Shown here in pieces: positions 47,322-57,961 of a DNA stretch of 64,000 nucleotides (positions are counted from its first letter, which is position 1; the number at the start of each line of letters is the position of its first letter). Under the pieces are notes generated by a model. That model was given only the letters and a program-made list of their open reading frames with translations. It made no database searches and had not been told where the DNA came from. This stretch comes from Sulfurisphaera javensis (GTDB lineage Archaea; Thermoproteota; Thermoprotei_A; Sulfolobales; Sulfolobaceae), in the NCBI RefSeq assembly GCF_041154675.1, contig NZ_AP031322.1:62001-126000 (forward strand), written 5' to 3'. The position numbers and the translations under genes are program-made.

Positions 47322-48380
47322 ATGGTAAATTATTTTCCTTATCTTTTAAATTATTTGTCAACCCAAGAAAATTTCCCATTAGATGCCGTAATACCAGAAC
47401 TGAAACCATTATACTCTTTTGCGAATGCATATAAATATGCTTGCTTAGGAAACTTACAACAATCAGCATTCTTTCTTCAAGGAGCTAAAGATTCACCATT
47501 CATTAATCCATATTCATTAAAACAACATAAACTTACAAATCCATCTTGTTATGATAATCTTTTCTTATCAGTAAACAACTATTTCTTTCCTTCGGATATA
47601 GCAAAACACGCTTTAAATGCTATTATCTTAGAAACTAAAAACTACATTAATCCAGACTCCAATTTTGTCGAAAATGGAAATAAATTAGCTAGGGAAGAAA
47701 TAGATAAGGCATTGTCTTTCAACCCTAACCCCGTCTACAAATTTTATAAGGCTTTCATCTCAAGAGATTTTGATAATAATCATTATCAACTTATAAAAGA
47801 ATATTATAAACATATAGAAAACAATTTCCTTAGTTATTATCAACCACTTTTTGATTTAACGTTTTATCATTTATCATTTCTAAACATTAGTGATGTTTCC
47901 TCAACAATGGTAGCACTCGTATCAAATTTCATAGCTTATAACGAGATAGATTTACTATCTGAAGGAGTAAGTAAGATTTCTTCTCATTTACCTCTGAATC
48001 CCTTAGCTTTTACTGACTTATACTTCGCTTCAAGAGATTTAGCTAAACTTATTGAGATAATTTCAACTTCCTACTCATTTACGTTAGAGCAAAGCGATCA
48101 TGCAACTTCAAAATCTATTCCCTCAATTTTAAAAGCTGAAAAGGAATTAGAAAAACATGGAAGACAAAGACAAACAATTGCATTAAGAATTATGCTGAAA
48201 TATATTAAAGATAGAAATACGGAAGAATTTTACAAAGAGTATTATATTATGAGACAAATACATGATGTAGCATTTAAGGACTATCTTTATTATTTATACA
48301 AGGGTAGTAGAAGAGAAATACAGAAAGAATTATGCAAATTAGAAAAAGAAGAACTTGCTGAACTTTGCAACTTTACTTGA
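47322..48380 (+). CDS. Unknown helical protein, Sulfolobales-type
   Basis: 352 residues, soluble, helical, rich in Tyr, Phe and Leu. Helix-pair rhythm (NAYKYACLGNLQQSAFFLQG, YKFYKAFISRDFD) suggests a TPR-like superhelix. No catalytic motif. It follows the previous gene after 30 bases and may be cotranscribed. No family recognised. Confidence 0.6.
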   Translation: MVNYFPYLLNYLSTQENFPLDAVIPELKPLYSFANAYKYACLGNLQQSAFFLQGAKDSPFINPYSLKQHKLTNPSCYDNLFLSVNNYFFPSDIAKHALNAIILETKNYINPDSNFVENGNKLAREEIDKALSFNPNPVYKFYKAFISRDFDNNHYQLIKEYYKHIENNFLSYYQPLFDLTFYHLSFLNISDVSSTMVALVSNFIAYNEIDLLSEGVSKISSHLPLNPLAFTDLYFASRDLAKLIEIISTSYSFTLEQSDHATSKSIPSILKAEKELEKHGRQRQTIALRIMLKYIKDRNTEEFYKEYYIMRQIHDVAFKDYLYYLYKGSRREIQKELCKLEKEELAELCNFT

Positions 48381-48506
48381 TAATCAATTATTAATCCGTG
48401 GAATTATTAAAATCTTTTAACATACTTAATCCTCTAAATTATCATTACAAATTCTAAAACTATTATAAGGTAAATTTTTTAGGTTCCGAACTAACTACAC
48501 TCCGCA

Positions 48507-49919
48507 ATGAATACTAAATTAGTATTACTTGTTTTATCTTTAGGTACTTTGATGGCAGCAGTCGACACAACAATAGTACTTTTAGCGTTACCAACTATTA
48601 CAATTGATTTAAACACAAACTTACTTACTTCCATATGGGTACTATTAGCTTACTTACTTGTTCTAGCAATATTAACAACACAAACTGGAAGAATAGGAGA
48701 TATATTTGGAAGAAGTAAAATTTACAACCTTGGTTTCATAATTTTTACCGTAGCTTCAGCTTTAGCTGGAGCCTCTACGAACATTTATGAATTAGAAGGA
48801 TTTAGAGTATTGCAAGCTATTGGTGGTGCAATGCTTACAGCAAATAGTAATGCAATAATTGCTGATGTTTTTCCTCCTCAAGAGAGAGGCAGAGCTTATG
48901 GTATAACCTCATTAGGCTGGAATATAGGAGCACTTTTAGGAATAGTTTTAGGAGGAATTTTAACTACATTCTTTGGATGGAGATTTATATTTTACATTAA
49001 CGTCCCCATAGGAATAGTTGCAGTAATAATTGGGTTAAAGAACATTAAAGATGTAAACAAAGTGAAATCTTCTTTAGATATCTCTGGAGCAGTCATTCTA
49101 GGTATATCATTAACCCTCATTTCCCTATCCGTAATGTTTATAGCAGCAAATGGGTATTCTATGGAATATCTAATAGAACTTATTATCGGCTTACTTCTAA
49201 TTCCCGTCTTTATATTTAATGAAATGAAAGTGAAAATGCCAATGATAAACGTGTCAGTATTTAAAATAAGACTCCTTTCATTTTCATTAATTTCTAGCTT
49301 CCTCCAAGGAGTAGGTGCATTAGCTTTAACTTTTTTACTAATAATGTATTTACAAGGCGTAAGAGGACTATCACCTTTAGATTCTTCCCTTTTACTAACT
49401 CCAAGTTACATAATTGCAAGCATTTTAGCACCAATAATGGGAAAAAGAGCTGACAGAACTTCTCCAAGTTTAGTAGCTGGAATAGGATTAATCTTTATCT
49501 TTATCTCACTCTTACTCTATTATTTCCTTTTAACGCCAAATATGCCCTTATATGATATTCTTTGGATATCAGCAATTACTGGCATAGGTTCAGCAATGTT
49601 CTGGCCTTCTAATGCTGCTGCAATTATGTATTATGCTCCTAAACAATATTACGGTGCCGTATCTGGTGTTTCTAGAACTTTGGGAAGTATTGGTACTGTA
49701 TTGAGTTATGTAATGAGTATTTCCGTATCCACCTTAGTTATTCCTAGATATGTAGCGTTTGAAATACTTTTAGGTACTAATGCTTTAGATCCTAAGACTG
49801 GTGCAGACTTTGTTAATGGATTACACTTTGCTTTCTTAATTTCAGCAGTCATAATAATAATAGCTTCTGTATTCTCTCTTGCTAGTGGAATAAGTAAGAC
49901 AAAAACAAAAACAAACTAA
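48507..49919 (+). CDS. DHA2-family MFS exporter (14 helices)
   Basis: 470 residues with about fourteen membrane helices. Diagnostic stretches: MAAVDTTIVLLALPTI in helix 1, QTGRIGDIFGRSKIYNLG in the loop after helix 2, FRVLQAIGGAMLTANSNAII in helix 4 and INVPIGIVAVI after helix 6. It belongs with EmrB/QacA-type proton-driven drug exporters. Single gene; substrate unknown. Confidence 0.9.
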   Translation: MNTKLVLLVLSLGTLMAAVDTTIVLLALPTITIDLNTNLLTSIWVLLAYLLVLAILTTQTGRIGDIFGRSKIYNLGFIIFTVASALAGASTNIYELEGFRVLQAIGGAMLTANSNAIIADVFPPQERGRAYGITSLGWNIGALLGIVLGGILTTFFGWRFIFYINVPIGIVAVIIGLKNIKDVNKVKSSLDISGAVILGISLTLISLSVMFIAANGYSMEYLIELIIGLLLIPVFIFNEMKVKMPMINVSVFKIRLLSFSLISSFLQGVGALALTFLLIMYLQGVRGLSPLDSSLLLTPSYIIASILAPIMGKRADRTSPSLVAGIGLIFIFISLLLYYFLLTPNMPLYDILWISAITGIGSAMFWPSNAAAIMYYAPKQYYGAVSGVSRTLGSIGTVLSYVMSISVSTLVIPRYVAFEILLGTNALDPKTGADFVNGLHFAFLISAVIIIIASVFSLASGISKTKTKTN

Positions 49920-49959
49920 TTTCGAAAAAACTTTTATACTTACTCTTGTATTTACTATT

Positions 49960-50868
49960 ATGATTACAGTTAATAATCTTTATAAAAACTATGGAAAATT
50001 TCCGGCACTAAAAGGAATATCCTTTGAGGTTAACAATGGTGAAATTGTAGGTTTTGTCGGATTAAATGGGGCTGGGAAAAGCACTACTATTAAGATCTCT
50101 GCTGGTGTAATTTTACCTACTAAGGGTGATGTTGAAATTGATGGTTATAGTGTTACTAAAGATAAGAAAAAAGCAGTAAGAAATGTGGGATGGGTACCAG
50201 AATTACCAATTTTCGAACCTAACGTTAAAGCATTAGATTATTTTGTTTACCTCTCAGGATATTACGGAATCTCAACATCCGAAGCAAGAAGTATTGGTAA
50301 GAAACTATTTGCTGAACTTGGTTTATCCGGATGGGAAAATACAAAACTAGATAATTTTTCTCAAGGAATGAAGAAAAGATTCGCATTAGCTGTTTCCTTA
50401 GTGTCAAACCCTAATAACTTTTTATTTGATGAAGTATTAAATGGACTAGATCCCCAAGGAATACAATTTTTCAAGGAATTAGCATTAAGACTTAAAAAAG
50501 ATGGAAGAGCCATTCTATTTTCCTCTCATATACTTTCTGAGGTAGAAAATTTGGCTGATAAAGTTGTTTTTATTCATAAAGGTAAAATAATAGGCATTAA
50601 GAAAATAGAAGATTTAAGGAAACTAGTTACAAGAAAAGTTATTAAAGTTGTTGTTAACGACCCTAATAGTGCATTAAAAGTTTGTGAAAAATACGGAAAA
50701 CCTACCCTGATAAACGGTGAAATATTCATAAATGACTTTGAGGGAGACATACCTTCGTTAGCAGTTGACTTAAAACCTTATGGGGTCGTGGAGATAGGTT
50801 ATCTTAGAGAGAACCTTGAAAACGTATTCTTTCAACTTATTTCTGAATATGAAAAGACTTATCAATAA
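49960..50868 (+). CDS. ABC transporter ATP-binding protein
   Basis: 302 residues, CcmA/DrrA type. Walker A GLNGAGKST (about 33-41), signature FSQGMKKRFALA, Walker B FLFDEVLNGLDPQG and switch His in FSSHILSEVENLADKV are all intact. A C-terminal extension of about 80 residues follows, as in exporters of the DrrA group. Its permease is probably the next gene or lies elsewhere. Confidence 0.9.
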   Translation: MITVNNLYKNYGKFPALKGISFEVNNGEIVGFVGLNGAGKSTTIKISAGVILPTKGDVEIDGYSVTKDKKKAVRNVGWVPELPIFEPNVKALDYFVYLSGYYGISTSEARSIGKKLFAELGLSGWENTKLDNFSQGMKKRFALAVSLVSNPNNFLFDEVLNGLDPQGIQFFKELALRLKKDGRAILFSSHILSEVENLADKVVFIHKGKIIGIKKIEDLRKLVTRKVIKVVVNDPNSALKVCEKYGKPTLINGEIFINDFEGDIPSLAVDLKPYGVVEIGYLRENLENVFFQLISEYEKTYQ

Positions 50869-50898
50869 TTTAATTAGTATTGGTACATTATTACATAT

Positions 50899-51498
50899 AT
50901 GAACGCTGTTAGTGCTATTGAAGAACTATTCTCCAACTATAAACTAATTATTTTAACTTTAATAGTTGCTATAATAGGGGGAGTAATTACTGGGATAATT
51001 TCGCTAATTTTTGGTTTTAGCTTATCGGTTTCTTCTATACTTGGACTATATTCACCTTTTAGTTTTATTGAAAGACTTATAATCCTACTAATAGTTGGTA
51101 TATTTTATATGTTAGCATTAGCTATTTCAGTATATGCTTATAAAAGGAGATGGGATATATCCATGGCTTTTTCAAACTTATCAATCTATTTATCAGATGT
51201 TATAATCGCAGGCATAGCAATTGGCTTAGTAATGTTCATTTTCTCTTTCATACCAATAATAGGTACACTGATTGAAGCATTTGTTTTCATGGGCTTATCA
51301 TTAAGCTTTTCTATTTCAGAAAGAGGAAGAAAAATTGTTGATTCGATGGAAGACGGATTTTCATCAGTATCAAGAATTCTATCTAAAGATCCTTTATCCC
51401 TTCTGATTTTATATATTGCCTCAATACTTTCTCTTATACCTATACTTAATATTATTACAATACCATATGTTGCTATTTTATCTACAATGTTAACTTGA
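50899..51498 (+). CDS. Membrane protein after the ABC ATPase
   Basis: 199 residues with five or six helices, two of them very long, and a central cytoplasmic segment (SERGRKIVDSMEDGF). The pattern is reminiscent of DUF4013-like proteins rather than classical ABC2 permeases. It lies 30 bases after the ATPase gene and may be its membrane partner, though a TATA-like element sits in the gap. Its 3' end overlaps the converging gene by 9 bases. Confidence 0.55.
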   Translation: MNAVSAIEELFSNYKLIILTLIVAIIGGVITGIISLIFGFSLSVSSILGLYSPFSFIERLIILLIVGIFYMLALAISVYAYKRRWDISMAFSNLSIYLSDVIIAGIAIGLVMFIFSFIPIIGTLIEAFVFMGLSLSFSISERGRKIVDSMEDGFSSVSRILSKDPLSLLILYIASILSLIPILNIITIPYVAILSTMLT

Positions 51499-51810
51499 TC
51501 CTATTATTTTTAAGATTCTTTCATAAAGATCCTTATTTTTACTCTTTACAATCTCTTCATTAATTTTCCTTATAGCATTAATTATTTCGGTTGGATTTGA
51601 AAGCTCATGTTTGCCTAAGGGAGATTCAACATAAGCTTTACCGTTCTTTATTACAATCTGAATCTTACCTAGTTGGCTTCCTATTGCAACCTCATAACTT
51701 ATCTCTTCTGCAATTCTTAACTCATCTTGATTAACATTAACAACAATCCAGCTACCTTGGTAACAAAAACCTACTCCGTCTTTCCTAACCTCAACTCTTC
51801 CGAATGACAT
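51490..51810 (-). CDS. Unknown small protein
   Basis: 106 residues, soluble: an N-terminal beta-rich part (GRVEVRKDGVGFCYQGSWIVV), a central strand pair (IQIVIKNGKAYVESPLG) and a C-terminal charged helix. It is divergent from the next unknown gene with only 37 bp between starts. No family recognised. Confidence 0.55.
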   Translation of the reverse strand: MSFGRVEVRKDGVGFCYQGSWIVVNVNQDELRIAEEISYEVAIGSQLGKIQIVIKNGKAYVESPLGKHELSNPTEIINAIRKINEEIVKSKNKDLYERILKIIGSS

Positions 51811-51847
51811 AGTTTAATATATTTTCCCAAAGTTTAAATATTTATCA

Positions 51848-52228
51848 ATGACAAAATCAATAATCAAAACTAATGATAAAATTCTAATAGAGGTTAATAA
51901 AAGAGGTATAAATGCCATTTTGGTTAATGGAGAAATTAAGATTGGTGAATATGATGGAGTAGATTTTAAAGAAAAAGAAATGAAACATGAGGAATTTGTA
52001 AAAGAGATCGTAATGAAAGTTAAAGATCTTATGCAATCTTGTAACTTCGTTCTTTCAATAGTTATGTCAGACATGTTTTATGTGAAGTTTCTTTATGACA
52101 ACAAGGAAATTATTGCATTTATCTCAGAAGATGGAGAAGTTACATACAATACAGAGATTAACATACCAGATGAGATTAAAGTTAAATTATATGATTGTGT
52201 AAAGGGATTTAAGGATATATTTCTATGA
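51848..52228 (+). CDS. Unknown protein coupled to a zinc-ribbon membrane protein
   Basis: 126 residues, soluble alpha/beta, with repeated strand hairpins ([37 protein letters not shown]) and two Cys. The next gene starts inside its stop (ATGA), so both are translated together. Family unknown. Confidence 0.55.
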   Translation: MTKSIIKTNDKILIEVNKRGINAILVNGEIKIGEYDGVDFKEKEMKHEEFVKEIVMKVKDLMQSCNFVLSIVMSDMFYVKFLYDNKEIIAFISEDGEVTYNTEINIPDEIKVKLYDCVKGFKDIFL

Positions 52229-52938
52229 AAGTATGTCCTAGATGCGGATACGAAAACCCAGATAATACAGAGTTTTGTCTTAAATGTTATTATCCTTTAT
52301 TTGTTCAATCTGTTCCTTCTAATAAAACTAATACAAATAATAAAAAGATATGTCCTAGATGCGGACACGAAAACCCACCAGATGCTCTGTTCTGTGAAAA
52401 GTGCCATTATCCACTATTCCAAATCAGAGAAACAAGTATAGAAGAGCCCGTAATGGAAAAGTTAAAGAAGGAAGAGTTAAAAATAACAGTCTTTAATTAT
52501 CTTTTGATTTCTTCAATATTTTATATAATTAGCATGTTAGGTTTTTCATTTTTCCCTCATTATATGAGTATAGTTAATTTAATTTCAACAATATTCTTAT
52601 CTTTATCAATACATGATAGTAAAGTAAAATGGTACTATTACCTTGTAAACTTATCCCCCTTAGGAATATTTTTACTTAGTATAAATCCTATGGTAGGTTA
52701 TTTTATTTTCTCGTTAGGAGGAGTTATAATAAGCGATTATATAAGAGTTCTTTACGTCCTAGAAAAAGATGAAATCTTTAGAATTGCTGGATTAATTTTA
52801 ATTATTGGTTATATTGGAGGCTTACTCTTCATTATTCTATATGATATGATAATACCAGGATTCTTAGTTTTAATAATGGAAAGCATAAGAAGAATTAGAG
52901 AAGGTAAGAAGAAAAAAGAAATCTCACTTCCTTCTTAA
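52225..52938 (+). CDS. Double zinc-ribbon membrane protein
   Basis: 237 residues. Two near-identical zinc ribbons stand at the N-terminus (CPRCGYENP...CLKCYYPL at about 3-25 and CPRCGHENP...CEKCHYPL at about 40-62), each CxxC-x(n)-CxxC. About five membrane helices follow (roughly 88-105, 110-130, 137-155, 160-178, 195-222) and a basic tail. Zinc-ribbon plus membrane domain proteins are common in archaea, function mostly unknown. The two ribbons look like an internal duplication. Confidence 0.75.
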   Translation: MKVCPRCGYENPDNTEFCLKCYYPLFVQSVPSNKTNTNNKKICPRCGHENPPDALFCEKCHYPLFQIRETSIEEPVMEKLKKEELKITVFNYLLISSIFYIISMLGFSFFPHYMSIVNLISTIFLSLSIHDSKVKWYYYLVNLSPLGIFLLSINPMVGYFIFSLGGVIISDYIRVLYVLEKDEIFRIAGLILIIGYIGGLLFIILYDMIIPGFLVLIMESIRRIREGKKKKEISLPS

Positions 52939-54561
52939 TACCAAAACTAATCCTACTATTATTAAGACTATAGCGATTCCTACACCTATGTATAATATAT
53001 TATTGGATGAGGGAGATGATGTAGGTGTTGGAGATACTAATGGTGATGGCGTAGCGGTTGATGTAGATACTGAAGAAGATGAGGAAGTTGAAGTCTGAGT
53101 TGTTGAAGTAGATTGAACTTGTGCATTATTATAAACTACATAGTAAGTAGTTGAAGGGTCATCGAATACTTCAATTTTACCGTTACTCACGAAGTAGTTA
53201 GAGGAATTTAATTGAATAAATTGCCCATTAACTACTTTATACACTGTAACTGCTGAAGTGTTAATCATTAGGCTTACGTTAAAGAGAATATATTGTGATG
53301 ATGTATTAATAATTACTTCTTGAGCTTTATAGACTTTTCCACTTATGCTAGCTGTAGTGTTAATTACTGCACTAGGTTTAACTAAAGTAACATTTGCAGT
53401 TTCATTTGAATGCGTTACTACTATAAATTTAGAAGTAGTATTTAGAGAGACTAAAACTAATACAGCAGTTTCATGATGTACACTAACTATATGAGTAAAG
53501 TTCACATAGGCAGTTGAAGATACGTTTCCCTCACTATTAGCTGTTATTATTACTTCATTTCCGTTTAAGTATGTTTCTCCTACAAATTCTGCATGAACAG
53601 GTTTAACTCCTTGAACCTCAACAATTTTTATTTCTGAAAACTCAACATTTCTTTCATGATGAATAGCTAAAAATCCGAAAGACCCTGATCCATTAACGTT
53701 TACAAGATGTACATATCCTAAGACTGTACCATTAGTACCATAAAATTCAATAGTTTCCTCACTTATGCTTAATTTTCCTCCACCCATTATACCTTGATTT
53801 ACTCCTACTCCTAGACCTTTCCAAACCAATGCTGGAGTTAATGTGCCATTAAAATATGCTACTGTAACTATGTATCCAGATTCATTATTCCATGAAGTTC
53901 CATTATAATTTACACTCATAAACAGTGGCGAATATCTCTTTGGAATTTGAGTTTGGATTGAAATTTGGCCACTTGATGTTGAAGATATTGATGCAGTATA
54001 ACTCATTAAACTTAAAGTAATATCCTTTGTTATACTAGAATTCTCTTTTATGCTCAGTGTCACATTTGAAATTGATGTACCATTAGCAAATTGTAAAGTT
54101 ACAATTCCAGTTCCGTTAATATAAGCTAAAGCATTTATTGTAGAGTTTGCTTCAGCAAGTCCAGCCCATACTAACTGAGCTTGACCAGCACTATATACTA
54201 TAACTCTTATTAAGTTTGGAATTGTAGTCATTACACTTATTGTATTATTTGTATTTGCAGTAACCTTTACTTCTCCGGAATATGTCTTTAGGCTTCCGAA
54301 AGTTAATAGGTACGTAGTTCTATTATATGTTGCATGTAAAGCTTGATTATTTCCAATAATAGTATTATTATATACTAGCGATGAAACCGTATAATATACT
54401 ACACTAGAGTTAAATAACATCCCTTTAATTCCGCCAGTTGCATAAACACTATCATACCTTGAATAGTAAATATGAATCGTTGGAGTACTTGCTGTTGCTA
54501 AAGATATGAATGAAAAAATTGGTAAAATTATTGCTATTAAGAGAAATATTCCCTTTTTCAT
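52924..54561 (-). CDS. Stalked surface protein A (paralog of the gene at 58570)
   Basis: About 545 residues. Signal peptide ([21 protein letters not shown]), a long beta-rich outer region full of N-x-S/T sites, a Ser/Thr-rich stalk (about 480-520) and a C-terminal anchor helix ([20 protein letters not shown]). Start: the ATG at 54561 with TATATAG about 28 bases upstream is preferred over the TTG at 54573. The outer region is clearly related to the second stalked protein downstream: [26 protein letters not shown] recur there in the same order. Together with the MMPL gene 73 bases upstream on the same strand it may form an envelope export or assembly module. Confidence 0.75.
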   Translation of the reverse strand: MKKGIFLLIAIILPIFSFISLATASTPTIHIYYSRYDSVYATGGIKGMLFNSSVVYYTVSSLVYNNTIIGNNQALHATYNRTTYLLTFGSLKTYSGEVKVTANTNNTISVMTTIPNLIRVIVYSAGQAQLVWAGLAEANSTINALAYINGTGIVTLQFANGTSISNVTLSIKENSSITKDITLSLMSYTASISSTSSGQISIQTQIPKRYSPLFMSVNYNGTSWNNESGYIVTVAYFNGTLTPALVWKGLGVGVNQGIMGGGKLSISEETIEFYGTNGTVLGYVHLVNVNGSGSFGFLAIHHERNVEFSEIKIVEVQGVKPVHAEFVGETYLNGNEVIITANSEGNVSSTAYVNFTHIVSVHHETAVLVLVSLNTTSKFIVVTHSNETANVTLVKPSAVINTTASISGKVYKAQEVIINTSSQYILFNVSLMINTSAVTVYKVVNGQFIQLNSSNYFVSNGKIEVFDDPSTTYYVVYNNAQVQSTSTTQTSTSSSSSVSTSTATPSPLVSPTPTSSPSSNNILYIGVGIAIVLIIVGLVLVLRRK

Positions 54562-54633
54562 CAAACTTATCAACTCGTTTCAACTATATAAGTTTGTTAC
54601 GTAGAATAATCAAACGATTTAGAAAAATTCTTT

Positions 54634-57156
54634 TTATTTAGTCTGTTCCACTTTTTTTACTAGAGAGAATTTCAGAATTGCAGGATAAATTATAGTTCTA
54701 ACTATAAATGTATCTAGAAGAGCAGCAATTGCTATCGCTAATCCCAATTCTTGTATTGATTTCACTGGATTTATAGCTAAAGCACCAAATGAGAAAGCTA
54801 AAATAACCCCTAAAGCTGTCACAGTCCCTGCAGACATTGATAATCCCTTTACCACTGGATCCTTTTCACCCTTCTCAATCTCTTCTCTTACTCTAGAAAG
54901 AATAAAGATACTATAGTCATTTCCTAAACCCATCATTAGCACATAGACAGCAATTGGAATTAAGAAAAGAATGCCAACATCCCTTGAAACTCCGAAACCT
55001 AAGTAAATTAAAGTTAAAGATGACACTATAGTTAGTATTATACTTAAAGCAACTCCAACTCCTATCTTTACCGAACGCATAAATATAGAAACAATTATAG
55101 CTAAAACAATTGGCAATAGTATCATTAAAGTATTATAATAAGGAAACAAATAATTCATAAAAGCCAAGTAATCAGCTGTAGTCCCTCCAACGTAAGCATT
55201 ATTATATGAATTAGCAATATTCTCAATTTCCTTAACTAAATTATAAGCTTGCATACTATCATATTTATATGAAGGAATTATAGTAACTAACAGAGTTTTG
55301 TTATTATTACCAACATTAGCCTTATACATACTCAGAATTGAAGGAGTAATAGTACCATTAAAGTTAGGTGGAACAGGACCAAAGACCTCAGATATTCCTT
55401 GAAGCTTTTCAACTTGTGCTTCAAACTTTCCTACCTCAATTAAATCTTTCACAGTTATCGGATGAGAGTAGTTAAACACTACTAAAATTGGATTTAAATA
55501 ATTATCACCAAATGCATTATTAATTACATTAAGACCTTGAACTGCTGGTGTGTTTGGTAAATATGATTGGAAATTTAAATTGAGTGGAGTAGTAAAAACG
55601 TAAAGACCAGCAATTATACCTATAATTAGAGCTAACATAAAGACTATCCAAGGCTTAGAAGTAGAAGCTTTTGCAACTTTTTCAAACCTAGGTTTAACCT
55701 TAAACTCTTTAGATGGCCAGAAGGTCCATTTTCCCAATCCACCATAAATCAATGGAAGAAGAGTCACTGCTATTGCAACAGCAAAAGGTACTGATAAGCC
55801 AATAGTTAACCCCCATTGACCAGCAAATGGTATAAAAGTCATTGAAAGGAAAACTAAAGTTACTGTAATACCACTAATAAGTATTGCTTTACCCGAAGTT
55901 TTCACCGATATTTCTACAGCCTTCCATTTATCTATTCCATGACTTAATTCTTCTCTAAAACGTGATAACAAGAATACACTATAATCCGTACCTACACCCA
56001 TTATTACGGCAATCATTGGCTCAACTACTTGGAAGTCAATCTGTTGTTTAGTTATTATACTAACAAGAGTAACCATTCCTAAACCAGAAAGAATTGAAAG
56101 GCTTATAGTTATTAATGTAACTAAAGGTGCTAAAATACTTCTGAAATATATTGCAGTAACTACTAACAGAAAAGCGAAAATCAAGATAAACGTTATAGCA
56201 TCATAAGTATTTTGTATGTTAGAAAGATCTACGAAGACTGGAGTTTCCCCAGTAATATAATAAGTTCCGTGAAATACATTACTAATATCACTCTTTATTT
56301 GAGGAATAATAATCTCATCAGCATATGTTCCGTTAGGATAAACATATGTTGCCGAATACTTAGTATAAATTAAGAGAACATCAACATTATTCTTTGAATA
56401 AACTGCTAAAAGAGAAGAAGGAGGCTTTAATAATTTAAAGAACTTTTGTAGTTCAGTACTTAACACGTTATTAATACTTTTAAAAAGTAACATAGAGACA
56501 ATAGAAGAAGATATGTTGAGAGCTTTAGATGTAGCATTAGGTAATTGCTGAGTTATATTACCAGGCTTCATGAAAGCTAAGGCTATGAGTTGTGTTTTAT
56601 TTAAAGTTGAAATGCCAGAATCAAAAGCTAAAGTAAAATTATGCGTAGATACAAATGTTTTAGCAAATGTAGAATAAAAGGATGAATAAGAACTCGGCAT
56701 TCCTTTCTCTGCCTCACTTAAAGCCAAAGTTTCATTATGAGTTAAATTAAGATAAAACACAAACTTCTGAGGAAATACATATAATGCATATGCACTTTCA
56801 TTAAGTAATTCCCCAGTTTCATTAATAACTTTCCCTAAAAAAGTAGCATAGCTTATATACACATTAGGAACACCACTTACATTAGTTACCAGTGGGATTT
56901 GCAATATTTTCTCTTCTATTAGATAATCCTCATAAGGAGTAGAATTAACTAAAACTATATCAATAGAGTTATTCCCACTCCCCGAAGGAAAATATTTACT
57001 TAGTAATTCAGTCGCTACATAAGCTTTACTATTAGAAGGTAAAGTAACATTTTCATTATAAGAAAGGTGAGTAAAAGATTGTGAGGCTAAATACATTGAA
57101 AATAAGAGAATAAGAATCCAAATAGCAACTGTTAAAACTATTCTTTTTCTATTCAT
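54634..57156 (-). CDS. MMPL/RND-superfamily transporter
   Basis: 840 residues, twelve membrane helices in two halves, each with a large outer loop. RND signatures: GVGTDYSVFLLSRFREEL in the first half and GLGNDYSIFILSRVREEI in the second, with the Asp-Tyr of the proton relay. The size and layout are those of typical MmpL-type lipid or terpenoid exporters, unlike the 1137-residue homolog at 23407. It is followed on the same strand by stalked surface protein A, likely one transcript or neighbouring promoters. Confidence 0.9.
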   Translation of the reverse strand: MNRKRIVLTVAIWILILLFSMYLASQSFTHLSYNENVTLPSNSKAYVATELLSKYFPSGSGNNSIDIVLVNSTPYEDYLIEEKILQIPLVTNVSGVPNVYISYATFLGKVINETGELLNESAYALYVFPQKFVFYLNLTHNETLALSEAEKGMPSSYSSFYSTFAKTFVSTHNFTLAFDSGISTLNKTQLIALAFMKPGNITQQLPNATSKALNISSSIVSMLLFKSINNVLSTELQKFFKLLKPPSSLLAVYSKNNVDVLLIYTKYSATYVYPNGTYADEIIIPQIKSDISNVFHGTYYITGETPVFVDLSNIQNTYDAITFILIFAFLLVVTAIYFRSILAPLVTLITISLSILSGLGMVTLVSIITKQQIDFQVVEPMIAVIMGVGTDYSVFLLSRFREELSHGIDKWKAVEISVKTSGKAILISGITVTLVFLSMTFIPFAGQWGLTIGLSVPFAVAIAVTLLPLIYGGLGKWTFWPSKEFKVKPRFEKVAKASTSKPWIVFMLALIIGIIAGLYVFTTPLNLNFQSYLPNTPAVQGLNVINNAFGDNYLNPILVVFNYSHPITVKDLIEVGKFEAQVEKLQGISEVFGPVPPNFNGTITPSILSMYKANVGNNNKTLLVTIIPSYKYDSMQAYNLVKEIENIANSYNNAYVGGTTADYLAFMNYLFPYYNTLMILLPIVLAIIVSIFMRSVKIGVGVALSIILTIVSSLTLIYLGFGVSRDVGILFLIPIAVYVLMMGLGNDYSIFILSRVREEIEKGEKDPVVKGLSMSAGTVTALGVILAFSFGALAINPVKSIQELGLAIAIAALLDTFIVRTIIYPAILKFSLVKKVEQTK

Positions 57157-57330
57157 ACATTTAACTTTGAAAAAGGCTTACTTAAAACTTTATCACAAAA
57201 CCACGATAGTAGCATAATAAAAAGAAAGTGTCCTACCCATTCCAATGAGTTTTAAGCTAATTTTAGGACTTTTATAACTCAATGATGATAAAAAACTTAC
57301 CTAACTTAGTAACGTTTCAACCGAATATGA

Positions 57331-57651
57331 GGTCCAAACCCCCCTTTCGTTTTTAACAGAAGTGAAGCAGAAAGAATAGGGCTAGAACTCCAAAAGCTTG
57401 ATAATGAAGTTTATGGTCCAGGTGAGTTAAGTGAAACTACAAAGGAATCTGGTAATTTTTACTTCATTTTGTATATATCTTCCCAACATAGTCTAAAAAT
57501 AGCTGAAATACTGCGAATTTATGTTGTTAGGTTTCACTTAATCTTATGCTTTTCAAGTCAAGGAAATCGTTTTATAGGAATTAAGAACGAGAATCCTTAC
57601 ACATTAACTTGTCTAAGAACATTACATATTATCTATGATGTGAAACTATGA
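57331..57651 (+). pseudogene. Unidentified gene remnant before tRNA-Gly
   Basis: The 538-base gap between the MMPL gene and the tRNA holds no good gene. One frame is open from 57331 to 57651 without a proper start; its first part looks protein-like (SEAERIGLELQKLDNEVYG), while the rest (SSQHSLKIAEILRIYVVRF and on) does not. A broken gene is the simplest reading. The stretch 57160-57330 shows only AT-rich sequence and a C-run (CCCCCCTTTCG). Confidence 0.3.
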
Positions 57652-57694
57652 AAGAAAAACATAAATACATAAATTCATTTTTATATGTTGCAGT

Positions 57695-57770
57695 GCGGCC
57701 GTAGTCTAGCCTGGATTAGGACGCCGGCCTGCCACGCCGGAGGTCCCGGGTTCAAATCCCGGCGGTCGCA
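57695..57770 (+). tRNA. tRNA-Gly (anticodon GCC)
   Basis: A 76-base cloverleaf. The acceptor stem GCGGCCG pairs with CGGTCGC (one G-U), discriminator A at 57770. The anticodon stem CCGGC/GCCGG holds the loop CTGCCAC, so the anticodon is GCC. The T-arm is CCGGG-TTCAAAT-CCCGG. No intron, CCA not encoded. GC is very high compared with the genome, as expected for a stable RNA at high temperature. The 3' half doubles as the integration site of an SSV-type element. Confidence 0.97.
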
Positions 57771-57961
57771 CTGAAGGGGGACATCCCCTTTACTTTCATT
57801 TTCAATTTTTCATAAGCTTCTACGACCTTATCTAAAGGACCAACGTAAGTTTCCCTTATCTCACCATTCACGTTCTCTAATTTGTAAACATAATACCGGC
57901 CTTTTCTTTCCCTTATAATCATGTCACCATATTTATATCTCGTTTTTTCTTTAGGGGACAC
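57752..57961 (-). pseudogene. int(N): N-terminal fragment of an SSV-type integrase at tRNA-Gly
   Basis: 69 residues from a GTG at 57961. The sequence [20 protein letters not shown]...[17 protein letters not shown] matches the N-terminus of the fusellovirus SSV1 tyrosine integrase as I recall it. The frame runs into the tRNA and stops in the T-loop (TGA, 57754-57752). In SSV integrases the att site lies inside the gene and encodes a [10 protein letters not shown] stretch: here that peptide is readable across the tRNA 3' half but in another frame. A GDVPLQCD piece resembling SSV1 GDTPLQAD is in the third frame. So at least two indels follow the KMK position, and the fragment is decayed. The element would extend to the right. 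Confidence 0.85.
57774..57790. promoter_or_regulatory. GC palindrome just after tRNA-Gly
   Basis: AAGGGG-GACAT-CCCCTT is a 6-5-6 palindrome beginning 4 bases after the tRNA. It resembles the palindrome at the other end of int(N). It may act in tRNA termination or be an element-borne protein site. Confidence 0.35.
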
